NCBI GenBank assembly: GCA_913046175.1
Contig: CAJWSN010000008.1
Coordinates: 1-18,831, forward strand
Origin: an uncultured Opitutia bacterium
GTDB taxonomy: Bacteria; Verrucomicrobiota; Verrucomicrobiia; Opitutales; JABJCN01
Reading direction: 5' to 3'
Length of the DNA stretch: 18,831 nt
A program made the translations under genes and the position numbers. Position 1 is the stretch's first letter. Each line of letters starts with the position of its first letter. Below, piece after piece: positions 7,733 through 15,235 of the stretch. A model generated the notes under the pieces. That model did not search any database. It was not told the DNA's origin and worked only from the letters and a program-made list of their open reading frames with translations.

Positions 7733-8470
7733 ATGGGCAAACAACGAGAAACCCCGTTTGGTACGGTGAAGATCCTGGAGGCGGAAGAAATCTGTCCGGC
7801 TGTTCTTGAGGAAATGGAAAACCTGGTCAAGGTAAGCTCGGGGCCGTGCCGGGTGGGACTTACGGGGGGTTCCACGCCTCAGGCCTTTTACAAATGGATT
7901 GAAGGCCAGCATCCTTTTCCTGGGAACATTGATTTCTGGGATTCCATTCTCTGGAGTTGCAGTGATGAAAGACATGTTTCCCTGGATGATGAGGACAGCA
8001 ATTTCGGGAATGCCCAGCGAATGATGCTGGACCCGCTTGGTTTTGATGAGGCACATTGTCGGCCCTGGCCGGTATATTGTGAACCCTTGGAGGCTGCTGC
8101 ACGTTTCAATCGACTCTGGGAGGAGGAACTGCCTGGGCGACCCGTTTTTGACCTTTGCATGCTTGGGATGGGAGAAGATTGCCATACCGCCTCCATTTTT
8201 CCGGCAAGCCCCCTCCTTGTTGGGTCGATGGAGGAATCATTTTCCGCGGTGGAAGTGCCCGGGAAGGGATGGCGCCTGACCATCACGCCTAAAGGTTTGG
8301 AAGGTTGCGATCAAATTTTGGTCACCGTGGTTGGCGCTGGAAAGGCTGAGGCCCTGGATAAGGTTTTCCATGGGCCGGATGACCCTGTGGCCAAGCCCGT
8401 CCAGATTCTTAAAGGCATGGCGGAAAAGGTGACCTGGTTGATTGATTCCTGTGCCGCCGCCAAACTGTAG
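7733..8470 (+). CDS. pgl: 6-phosphogluconolactonase
   Basis: Hydrolyses 6-phosphogluconolactone, the Zwf product, to 6-phosphogluconate in the cytosol. The 245-aa length and motifs fit the DevB/SOL (NagB-like fold) type rather than the beta-propeller type. GLTGGSTPQAF at 42-52 is the phosphate-binding loop. CSDERHV is at 76-82 and DSNFGNAQ follows. The catalytic-His motif reads LGMGEDCHTASIFP, with His151. The family consensus there is GEDGHTAS, so Cys150 replaces a normally conserved Gly. I chose the ATG at 7733, 11 bp after opcA; the frame is open to 7622, but that stretch overlaps opcA and adds residues not found in the family. Last gene of the yraN-zwf-opcA-pgl cluster, convergent with tyrS. 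Confidence 0.93.
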   Translation: MGKQRETPFGTVKILEAEEICPAVLEEMENLVKVSSGPCRVGLTGGSTPQAFYKWIEGQHPFPGNIDFWDSILWSCSDERHVSLDDEDSNFGNAQRMMLDPLGFDEAHCRPWPVYCEPLEAAARFNRLWEEELPGRPVFDLCMLGMGEDCHTASIFPASPLLVGSMEESFSAVEVPGKGWRLTITPKGLEGCDQILVTVVGAGKAEALDKVFHGPDDPVAKPVQILKGMAEKVTWLIDSCAAAKL

Positions 8471-8542
8471 ACACCTTTTGCGACCAAGCCCGGCAAGGCT
8501 GAAACACCTAATTTGTGTGTGGGAGAATGCTAAACTGCAGAT

Positions 8543-8557
8543 TGCAGGTTTCCTGCA
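8543..8557. terminator. Small hairpin between convergent pgl and tyrS (possible terminator)
   Basis: TGCAGG (8543-8548) and CCTGCA (8552-8557) form a perfect 6-bp stem with a TTT loop in the 154-bp gap between the two convergent genes. A TTTT follows only after 8 further bases, so this is a weak candidate for an intrinsic terminator serving either strand. Confidence 0.3.
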
Positions 8558-8624
8558 CCTGAGAGCTTTTGATGAACAACTTGTATCATGTTGATTACAT
8601 TCTGGCAGGCAGGAAGGGGTGCAT

Positions 8625-9800
8625 CTATGCCTGGGTTATCACACGAAAGAACTTCCTTTTGCCACACTGTACAACGGTCTCTCCTTTCGGCTTGATCAAC
8701 TTGCCGTTGGGGTCAGCGAAGCGCTCCCCATCGATTTTTACGGCGCCCTGCTTGATGAGTCGGCGAATTTCCCCCTTGGAGTCGAACTGACTGGTGTTGC
8801 CGAGAAGATCCACGAGGGATTTCTCCGCATCATCACCCCAGGCGACCTCGAACATCTCATCAGGATTCTGGTTCTTTGCAAAGACTGCCTCAAACTGCTC
8901 ACGCTCGCGAGTCCCAGCCTCTTCGCCATGAAACCTGGCGGTGAGACGGCAGGCGAGTTGCTTCTTGGCTTCCATGGGATGGATCGCCTTCAGGGCATCA
9001 ATTTCTGTGCTGGAGAGTTCAAGGAGCAGGCTATTGTAATCCCACATCACCTCGTCATTTATCGACATGATCTTGCCGAACATGTCCTTGGCCGTGTCGT
9101 TGAAGGATATAAAATTGTCGTAGCTTTTGGACATCTTTCGCACACCATCCAGGCCCACGAGTAGTGGCAGGGTTACCACGGCCTGACCCAAAGTGCCTTC
9201 CTCCTTTTGCAGCGAGCGCCCCACCAGCATGTTGAAAAGCTGGTCGCTTCCTCCCAGCTCAATATCGGCCTTGAGGATCAAGGAATCGTAGCCTTGAACG
9301 AGGGGATAAAGAAACTCAACAATCGATATGGGTGCCTGTTCCTGGTATCTTTTTGCAAAATCGTCCCGCTCCAGCATTCGGGCAACGGTCATTCTCCTCG
9401 TGAGTGACAACGCATCCTCAAAAGACATTTTTCCAAACCATTCGCTGTTAAAGCGGATTTCAGTCAGTTTCTTCTCCAGTATCTTGAATGCCTGCTCAAG
9501 GTAGGTCTTGGAATTTTGCTCCACCTCATCACGGGTGAGAACCGGTCGCGTGGAGGAGCGGCCACTTGGGTCACCGATCATGGCCGTGTAATCACCGATT
9601 ATCAGCACGGCCTGGTGGCCAGCTTCCTGGAACTGCCGCAGCTTGTTTAAGACCACCATGTGACCAAAGGTGAGGTCTGGCCGTGTCGGGTCGACCCCGA
9701 GTTTTACACGCAGAGGATCCTTCCTTTTAAGGCGCTCGATTAGTTCATCTTCACCAATGAAGGTTTCTGTGCCCTGCTTTACCCGATCTAGAAAGTCCAT
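8625..9800 (-). CDS. tyrS: Tyrosyl-tRNA synthetase
   Basis: Class Ic synthetase charging tRNA-Tyr in the cytosol. From the ATG at 9798-9800 the protein is 391 aa and starts MDFLDRVKQGTETF, matching the approximately 400-aa TyrRS subgroup whose N-terminus leads directly into LRVKLGVDPT. The Rossmann catalytic domain contains GDYTAMIGDPSGRSSTRP (from residue 69), the tyrosine-recognition region QGYDSLILKADIELGGSDQLFN, and KMSKS at 222-226. A C-terminal S4-type RNA-binding domain ends the protein (GEIRRLIKQGAVKIDG and onward). The HIGH motif is TFGH at 44-47, so the first His is Thr. The frame is open upstream to a TTG at 9944, and ATGs at 9906-9908 and 9903-9905 would give a longer N-terminus with a GGGGA four bases before the first. 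I prefer the family-length start, with moderate certainty. Divergent from the peroxiredoxin gene. Confidence 0.95.
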   Translation of the reverse strand: MDFLDRVKQGTETFIGEDELIERLKRKDPLRVKLGVDPTRPDLTFGHMVVLNKLRQFQEAGHQAVLIIGDYTAMIGDPSGRSSTRPVLTRDEVEQNSKTYLEQAFKILEKKLTEIRFNSEWFGKMSFEDALSLTRRMTVARMLERDDFAKRYQEQAPISIVEFLYPLVQGYDSLILKADIELGGSDQLFNMLVGRSLQKEEGTLGQAVVTLPLLVGLDGVRKMSKSYDNFISFNDTAKDMFGKIMSINDEVMWDYNSLLLELSSTEIDALKAIHPMEAKKQLACRLTARFHGEEAGTREREQFEAVFAKNQNPDEMFEVAWGDDAEKSLVDLLGNTSQFDSKGEIRRLIKQGAVKIDGERFADPNGKLIKPKGETVVQCGKRKFFRVITQA

Positions 9801-9908
9801 GTGGCGCGATAGATGCGCAGAAGCCCGTTCCACTGCAAGCCCTTTTCGCAGAGGTTGTCCTCTTTCCTTTTTTGGAATAACCTCTTGCCAAGCAGTGGGT
9901 GGCATCAT

Positions 9909-9959
9909 GAAATCCCCAACGCTTTTTATACAACAACCCTCCAAAATCTATAAATTACC
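9909..9959. promoter_or_regulatory. Divergent promoter region between tyrS and peroxiredoxin
   Basis: On the plus strand TATAAA at 9949-9954 lies only five bases before the peroxiredoxin ATG (9960), with a weak TTATAC at 9926-9931, 17 bp upstream of it. On the minus strand TATAAA (9925-9930 read leftwards) lies ahead of tyrS. If both are -10 elements, transcription would start at or next to the peroxiredoxin ATG, and about 10 nt before the upstream ATG of tyrS. The -35 matches are poor, so this is a suggestion only. Confidence 0.35.
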
Positions 9960-10433
9960 ATGGCACTACAACCCGGCACTCAAGCTCCTGATTTCACCCT
10001 CAAGCACAAACACCCGGATGGTCTCGATGATGTCTCTCTGGAAACTGGATCATCAACTGTCCTTCTCTTCTTTCCCCTCGCCTTCACAGGCGTCTGTATG
10101 CAGGAGATGTGCACCATTCGTGATAGCCTGTCCGAATACGAGGGCCTTGGGGCCACGGTGTTTGGTATCAGCGTCGACAGCCCCTTCACGCTCGAGGTCA
10201 TGGCTGCACAGGAAAACATTAACTTTAAGCTGTTGAGTGACTTCAATCTCGAGGCCTCCAAGGCATACGATGTACTGTATGACGAGTTCCTTCCCGGCAT
10301 ACTTGGTTTTCGGGGGGTATCCAAGCGTTCCGCCTTTGTCATCAATGCGAATGGTCAAATCATTTACAGCTGGTCTTCCGAAGACCCTGCCAATCTTCCC
10401 CCATTTGATGAGATCAAGGCTGCCCTAGCCTAA
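9960..10433 (+). CDS. Peroxiredoxin (AhpE/BCP-like)
   Basis: 157-aa thioredoxin-fold peroxidase that reduces peroxides in the cytosol. The active-site stretch reads FFPLAFTGVCMQEMC: Pro39, Thr43 and Cys46 are the P-x3-T-x2-C peroxidatic triad, and FFPLAFTG is the wording seen in the AhpE subgroup. Cys51, five residues on, sits where the resolving Cys of many BCP/PrxQ proteins lies, so an intramolecular disulfide is possible. The conserved LLSDFNLEASKAYDV segment and the distal Arg in GFRGVSKRSAFVI complete the fold. Length is typical. Divergent from tyrS, with acnA 41 bp downstream. A TATAAA five bases before the ATG raises the possibility of a leaderless mRNA. Subgroup naming is by eye, hence no gene symbol. 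Confidence 0.92.
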   Translation: MALQPGTQAPDFTLKHKHPDGLDDVSLETGSSTVLLFFPLAFTGVCMQEMCTIRDSLSEYEGLGATVFGISVDSPFTLEVMAAQENINFKLLSDFNLEASKAYDVLYDEFLPGILGFRGVSKRSAFVINANGQIIYSWSSEDPANLPPFDEIKAALA

Positions 10434-10474
10434 AAGATCACAATATTTCCCTCGTTTGCAAAGTAGTTCAGCCG

Positions 10475-13189
10475 ATGCCCAACGATCCATTCAATACTCT
10501 TCGGTCCTTGGAAATCAACGGAGTTTCCAGGGGATTATATTACTCGCTTCCGGCATTGGAGGAGGCTGGCCACGGCGGCATTTCCCGCCTGCCGGTCAGC
10601 ATACGCCTTGTCCTTGAGTCCGTTCTGCGCAACTGCGATGGCAGTCGGGTCAATGAGGACGATGTAAAAAGACTCGCGTCCTGGGATGCAAAATCCCCTT
10701 CTCCATCAGAGGTTCCCTTCGTCGTCTCTCGCATTGTGCTTCAGGACTTTACTGGTGTGCCGTTATTGGTGGATCTTGCCGCGATGCGTGATGCCGTGGC
10801 GGATCAAGGGGCAGATCCAGCCCTGATTGAGCCTCTTGTCCCGGTAGACCTTGTGGTTGACCATTCCGTGCAGGTGGATAGTGCGGGAACCTCAAATGCC
10901 TACAAGGACAACCTGCAACTCGAATTCAAGCGCAACCGGGAGCGTTATGAATTCCTCAAGTGGGGGCAGGGTGCTTTCGACACCTTCACCGTAGTGCCCC
11001 CTGCCATCGGGATCGTCCATCAGGTCAACCTTGAATACCTCGCCAAGGTCGTTTTTTTGAAGACTGTCGATGGACAGGATATTCTTTATCCGGATACATT
11101 GGTTGGCACTGACTCACACACCACGATGATTAATGGGCTTGGTGTTGTTGGCTGGGGTGTTGGCGGCATTGAGGCAGAAGCAGGCATGCTTGGCCAGCCT
11201 GTCTATTTTCGAACTCCGGAAGTCATCGGTGTCAACCTTGCGGGTTTTCTTGCCGAGGGGGTTACTGCTACAGACCTTACCCTTCGTATCACCGAGATGC
11301 TCCGTGAGGAGAAGGTTGTCGGTAAATTTGTCGAATTCTTTGGGCAAGGTGCTGCTGCGCTTTCCCTGGCCGATCGGGCTACCATCGCCAACATGGCGCC
11401 GGAATATGGTGCCACGATGGGTTTCTTCCCTGTGGATGACAAGACCCTTGACTACCTTCGCTCCACCGGACGCGAAGAGGACCACATCAACCTGGTCAAG
11501 GGCTACCTGCAATCACAGAATCTTTTTGGCATACCTGCAAAGGGCGAGATTGATTACACTCGGGTGCTTGAGCTCGACCTTGGCTCCATTGAGCCTAGCG
11601 TGGCCGGTCCTCGCCGTCCACAGGATCGCATTTCAGTCAGTGACCTGAAGGGTGCCTTCCGTGATCTGCTTGTTCGGCCTGCGGAGAGCGGGGGCTTTGG
11701 ACTTTCCGAAAGCCACACCGGCAACTCGGTGGAAGTTGGTTCGAATGGCGATTCCACGTTGATTGAACACGGCTCCATCCTCATTGCTGCCATCACGAGT
11801 TGCACCAACACCAGTAATCCCAGCGTTATGGTCGCTGCGGGGCTTTTGGCCAAGAAAGCGGTGGACAAAGGCCTGCACGTTGATTCTACCGTAAAGACCA
11901 GTCTGGCTCCAGGGTCCCGTGTTGTGACTGACTATCTCATTGCCGCCGGGCTTCAGGATTCCCTCAATGAGCTCGGCTTTAATCTTGTAGGCTATGGCTG
12001 TACAACTTGTATTGGCAACAGTGGGCCGCTTGCCCCGGAGATTGAAACTGCCATCAAGGAGAAAGACCTTGTTGGGGCAAGTGTCCTTTCTGGCAACCGC
12101 AACTTTGAGGCACGTGTCCATGGAGCCATAAAGGCAAACTTCCTCATGTCTCCGCCGTTGGTTGTGGCCTACGCCATTGCGGGCAGGGTTGATATCGATT
12201 TCACCTCCGAGCCCCTTGGCACTGGATTGGATGGCCAACCTGTCTTCCTGAAAGACATCTGGCCCACCTTGGAGGAAATCAACGGGGCCGTTTCCAGTAG
12301 TCTGACCCCTGAGATGTTTCGGAGCAAGTATGACGACCTTTACAGTGCCAATCCCCAATGGTTAGACATTCAAACCTCCTCCGGGGCCCTCTACGAGTGG
12401 GACAAGTCCAGCACCTATATCCAGCAACCTCCTTTCTTCGAGAGCTTCACTCCCGAAGTGGGTGAGATCACACCCATTACCGGCATGCAGCCCTTGGCCC
12501 TTCTCGGTGACTCGGTCACTACGGACCATATCTCCCCGGCTGGCTCGATCCTGGAAGATGGTCCTGCGGGTCAATTCCTTCAGTCCAATGGTGTCGAGAA
12601 GGCAAATTTCAACTCCTTTGGCTCCCGGCGTGGCAATGACCGCATCATGACACGCGGCACCTTCGCCAACGTTCGCATCCGTAATCAAATGGCTGATGGC
12701 AGGGAAGGTGGATTCACCAAACTTCATCCAGAAGGCGAGATTCTTTCCATTTTTGATGCCTGTCAAAAATATAGGGAGCGTAACACGCCTCTTATTGTTT
12801 TGGCTGGGATTGACTATGGAATGGGAAGTTCCCGCGACTGGGCAGCCAAGGGAACAAATCTCTTGGGTGTACGGGTTGTCGTGGCCAAAAGCTTTGAGCG
12901 GATTCATCGAAGCAACCTTATTGGCATGGGAGTCCTGCCTCTTGAATTCATGGATGGAGACAGCGTACAGACCCTTGGCCTTGACGGGACAGAGAAATTC
13001 AGTCTCCCCGGCCTGTGCGATCAGCTTGAGCCCGGGCAATCCCTGGATCTCGTCATTGAGAAAGTTGATGATTCCGCCACCACCATCCAGGCCAAGGTTC
13101 GGATCGACACTCAGATCGAGGTTGAATATTTCCGCAACGGCGGCATCTTGCCTTATGTTCTTCGTTCAATTCTGCAAAATGGTGGATGA
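10475..13189 (+). CDS. acnA: Aconitate hydratase (AcnA/IRP1 type)
   Basis: TCA-cycle enzyme interconverting citrate and isocitrate through cis-aconitate with a [4Fe-4S] cluster, cytosolic. At 904 aa it has the length of the AcnA/IRP1 class rather than AcnB or mitochondrial-type aconitase. DSHTTMINGLGV is at about 213-224. The cluster ligands are Cys443 (TSCTNTSNPS) and Cys509 and Cys512 (YGCTTCIGNSGP). The swivel domain has GDSVTTDHISPAGSI and GSSRDWAAKG. Nothing is missing. The sequence uses more C/G-ending codons than its neighbours, as expected for a highly expressed gene. The stop TGA overlaps the ATG of the following STAS gene (ATGA). The peroxiredoxin gene lies 41 bp upstream, so the two may share transcription. 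Confidence 0.97.
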   Translation: MPNDPFNTLRSLEINGVSRGLYYSLPALEEAGHGGISRLPVSIRLVLESVLRNCDGSRVNEDDVKRLASWDAKSPSPSEVPFVVSRIVLQDFTGVPLLVDLAAMRDAVADQGADPALIEPLVPVDLVVDHSVQVDSAGTSNAYKDNLQLEFKRNRERYEFLKWGQGAFDTFTVVPPAIGIVHQVNLEYLAKVVFLKTVDGQDILYPDTLVGTDSHTTMINGLGVVGWGVGGIEAEAGMLGQPVYFRTPEVIGVNLAGFLAEGVTATDLTLRITEMLREEKVVGKFVEFFGQGAAALSLADRATIANMAPEYGATMGFFPVDDKTLDYLRSTGREEDHINLVKGYLQSQNLFGIPAKGEIDYTRVLELDLGSIEPSVAGPRRPQDRISVSDLKGAFRDLLVRPAESGGFGLSESHTGNSVEVGSNGDSTLIEHGSILIAAITSCTNTSNPSVMVAAGLLAKKAVDKGLHVDSTVKTSLAPGSRVVTDYLIAAGLQDSLNELGFNLVGYGCTTCIGNSGPLAPEIETAIKEKDLVGASVLSGNRNFEARVHGAIKANFLMSPPLVVAYAIAGRVDIDFTSEPLGTGLDGQPVFLKDIWPTLEEINGAVSSSLTPEMFRSKYDDLYSANPQWLDIQTSSGALYEWDKSSTYIQQPPFFESFTPEVGEITPITGMQPLALLGDSVTTDHISPAGSILEDGPAGQFLQSNGVEKANFNSFGSRRGNDRIMTRGTFANVRIRNQMADGREGGFTKLHPEGEILSIFDACQKYRERNTPLIVLAGIDYGMGSSRDWAAKGTNLLGVRVVVAKSFERIHRSNLIGMGVLPLEFMDGDSVQTLGLDGTEKFSLPGLCDQLEPGQSLDLVIEKVDDSATTIQAKVRIDTQIEVEYFRNGGILPYVLRSILQNGG

Positions 13190-13719
13190 CCCTATCTCTA
13201 ATGGCTGTTGATAATCAGCCGATATATCGGGTTGATCCGTTTTCCGATCCCGTGATTATCAAAATTTGTGGACGGGCAAGTTTTCAAAACGCCGGGCCAT
13301 TGAGCACTTTTTTTCAGGAGATGCTTCAACAAGGGGTTCCGCGTTTCATCCTTGATTTCGGTGAATGCACGGGAATGGACAGCACTTTCCTTGGCATAAT
13401 TGCGGGGGCTGCCCTGGAGACGCGCAAGGTGGAGGGCGAGGGAGGTTACCTGGCCTTGTTGTGTCTTGGGGAACGTAACTTGGAACTGGTGCGTAATCTG
13501 GGGTTGCATCGCTTGGCCAGGGTGGATTCAGGTGAATTGTCGGAATCAATGGATCAGAGTGATACCATGCAACCCCTGTCAGGGGATGCCGCCGTCACCA
13601 GAAAAGTTCTTATTACCGCCCACGAGAATCTGGCTGGGATCAACGAGGCTAACCTGGAGAAATTCCAGGATATTGTGGAATATTTGAAGAGTCGCCTTAA
13701 AGAAGGAGACGACAAATAA
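13186..13719 (+). CDS. STAS-domain protein (anti-sigma-factor-antagonist-like)
   Basis: 177 aa. The STAS fold covers about residues 12-115. The diagnostic strand-turn-helix is FILDFGECTGMDSTFLGII, where Ser66 in MDST aligns with the serine phosphorylated in SpoIIAA/RsbV-type anti-anti-sigma factors. A C-terminal tail of about 60 residues (116-177) with a helix-forming, charged end (NLEKFQDIVEYLKSRLKE) is not part of the standard domain. The ATG at 13186 overlaps the acnA stop in an ATGA arrangement, favouring translational coupling; an alternative ATG is at 13201. The SpoIIE-type phosphatase gene that could dephosphorylate Ser66 lies immediately downstream. I see no RsbW-like kinase or sigma factor gene in the window, so the partner is inferred. 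Confidence 0.88.
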   Translation: MTLSLMAVDNQPIYRVDPFSDPVIIKICGRASFQNAGPLSTFFQEMLQQGVPRFILDFGECTGMDSTFLGIIAGAALETRKVEGEGGYLALLCLGERNLELVRNLGLHRLARVDSGELSESMDQSDTMQPLSGDAAVTRKVLITAHENLAGINEANLEKFQDIVEYLKSRLKEGDDK

Positions 13720-13765
13720 GACAACCTTGAACCGGACGAGTTCGCCGGGGTTTATTTGTTCAAGC

Positions 13766-15220
13766 ATGATCCAATTTTTCATAGGATTAATTGTTGGTGT
13801 TATTGCACCTATTTCACTTATTCTGTTGAAGCGGCGGCAACTAAGGCGCATGGAGGAACGCCGTTTGCACGTGGAGCAGGAAAAGGAGATTGCGCTCAAC
13901 TTTATGCACAACATGGCGCATGCAATGGCCAAGGATCCAACCCGTGAGGACTTGCTTGGCCGAATTAACCATGCGGTGGTTAACGGGACAGGTGCTTTAT
14001 GTTCATGCATCTTTGAAACCATTGAGGACCACAAGTTAAGGGGAGTGGCCGTGGAAGGGTTGTTCCCGCCTCAGCATGCCCTTTCACAGGAGCAGTTGGA
14101 TCAATCCCGAACCCGCTCCCGACTAATTGAACAGATTCTCCGGTCGGAGGTAATCGAGATTGGAGAGGGAATTATTGGCGAGGTTGCACAATCCCGCGAG
14201 GGTGTACTGATTCCGTCTGCGGAAAATGACCCGCGTATCGTGCAGCACAAGGATCCCTCCCTTATGGTTCGGTCAATGATCATTGCCCCGATGATGTTTG
14301 ATGATGAACTGCTGGGTGTACTTGCCGTCGCCAACCCTGACGATGATCGCGCATTTGACGCGACAGACAGGAACCTCGTTGATTCAATGGCGGAACAGGC
14401 GGCACTGGCACTGCACAACCTCGACAATATCAACGACCGGATTGAAAAGCAAAAACTGGACCTGGATTTATCCTTGGCCAAGGATGTGCAGAGTCTTTTA
14501 TTGCCTGCCAAGTTTCCGGAGTCAGACCGCCTTGCAATTCATGCGCATTACACTCCCGCCAAAAAGGTCAGTGGGGACTTCTATGATGTCATTTCCTTGA
14601 AAGGTGGCAGGATTGGGGTCGCAATTGCGGATGTTTCCGGCAAGGGCATCCCAGCTTCGCTGTTGATGGCGATCTGCCACACGAGCCTCCGTCATTATGC
14701 CCAGCTTCATGCCTCTCCTTCAGCCGTGCTCAGGGTCATGAATGCGGAGATGTCCGTGGAAATGAGAAAGGACATGTTTATTACCCTTATTTATGCAGTG
14801 ATTGATCCAAGAAAAAAAACCCTCACCCTGGCTCGGGCAGGCCATGAACTGCCATTGCACCTGCGCAAGAACAGGGATGGTGATTACGTGACCGATGCCG
14901 TGGAATCAGAGGGAATGGCCTTGGGGATGGTTCCCAGTGCAATCTTTGACGAGGTTCTGGAGGACAAGACCCTGCCTTTTAATGATGGGGAAACGCTGTT
15001 GCTCTATACTGACGGGGTTACCGAGACAACCAATCTTGATGATGAAGAATACTCCGCAGAGCGATTGAAAAATCTATTGAAAAGCATGCGCAAGGAAAGT
15101 CCTGAACAAATTAACAAGGAAATTCTTGAAAGCCTTGAACAATTCAAGGGGGACAGCCACCATCAAGATGATATCACTTTGGTCACCATCCGTTACAAGC
15201 CTGGGGATGCCAAGTCTTAA
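13766..15220 (+). CDS. Membrane-anchored GAF-SpoIIE (PP2C) serine phosphatase
   Basis: 484 aa from the ATG at 13766. Residues 2-22 (IQFFIGLIVGVIAPISLILL) form one membrane segment followed by KRRQLRR, so the rest is cytoplasmic. A helical linker leads to a GAF sensor domain at about 55-210 (GIIGEVAQSREGVLIPSA and LLGVLAVANP are typical). The SpoIIE/RsbU phosphatase domain is at about 235-475, with metal-binding acidic motifs VSGDFYDV (Asp271, Asp274), ADVSGKGIPA (Asp289), LYTDGVTE (Asp416) and DDITLVTIRY (Asp468, Asp469). The likely role is ligand- or stress-controlled dephosphorylation of a STAS antagonist, plausibly the neighbour encoded just upstream. The frame opens with a TTG at 13727, but the ATG places the membrane segment right at the N-terminus. 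trpB starts 15 bp downstream. Confidence 0.93.
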   Translation: MIQFFIGLIVGVIAPISLILLKRRQLRRMEERRLHVEQEKEIALNFMHNMAHAMAKDPTREDLLGRINHAVVNGTGALCSCIFETIEDHKLRGVAVEGLFPPQHALSQEQLDQSRTRSRLIEQILRSEVIEIGEGIIGEVAQSREGVLIPSAENDPRIVQHKDPSLMVRSMIIAPMMFDDELLGVLAVANPDDDRAFDATDRNLVDSMAEQAALALHNLDNINDRIEKQKLDLDLSLAKDVQSLLLPAKFPESDRLAIHAHYTPAKKVSGDFYDVISLKGGRIGVAIADVSGKGIPASLLMAICHTSLRHYAQLHASPSAVLRVMNAEMSVEMRKDMFITLIYAVIDPRKKTLTLARAGHELPLHLRKNRDGDYVTDAVESEGMALGMVPSAIFDEVLEDKTLPFNDGETLLLYTDGVTETTNLDDEEYSAERLKNLLKSMRKESPEQINKEILESLEQFKGDSHHQDDITLVTIRYKPGDAKS

Positions 15221-15235
15221 GGCCTATATTCTTTT

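Noticed and set aside
11633..12358. 241-codon minus-strand frame within acnA
   Set aside because: It lies wholly opposite the conserved core of aconitase, including the Fe-S ligands, and its translation resembles no known protein.
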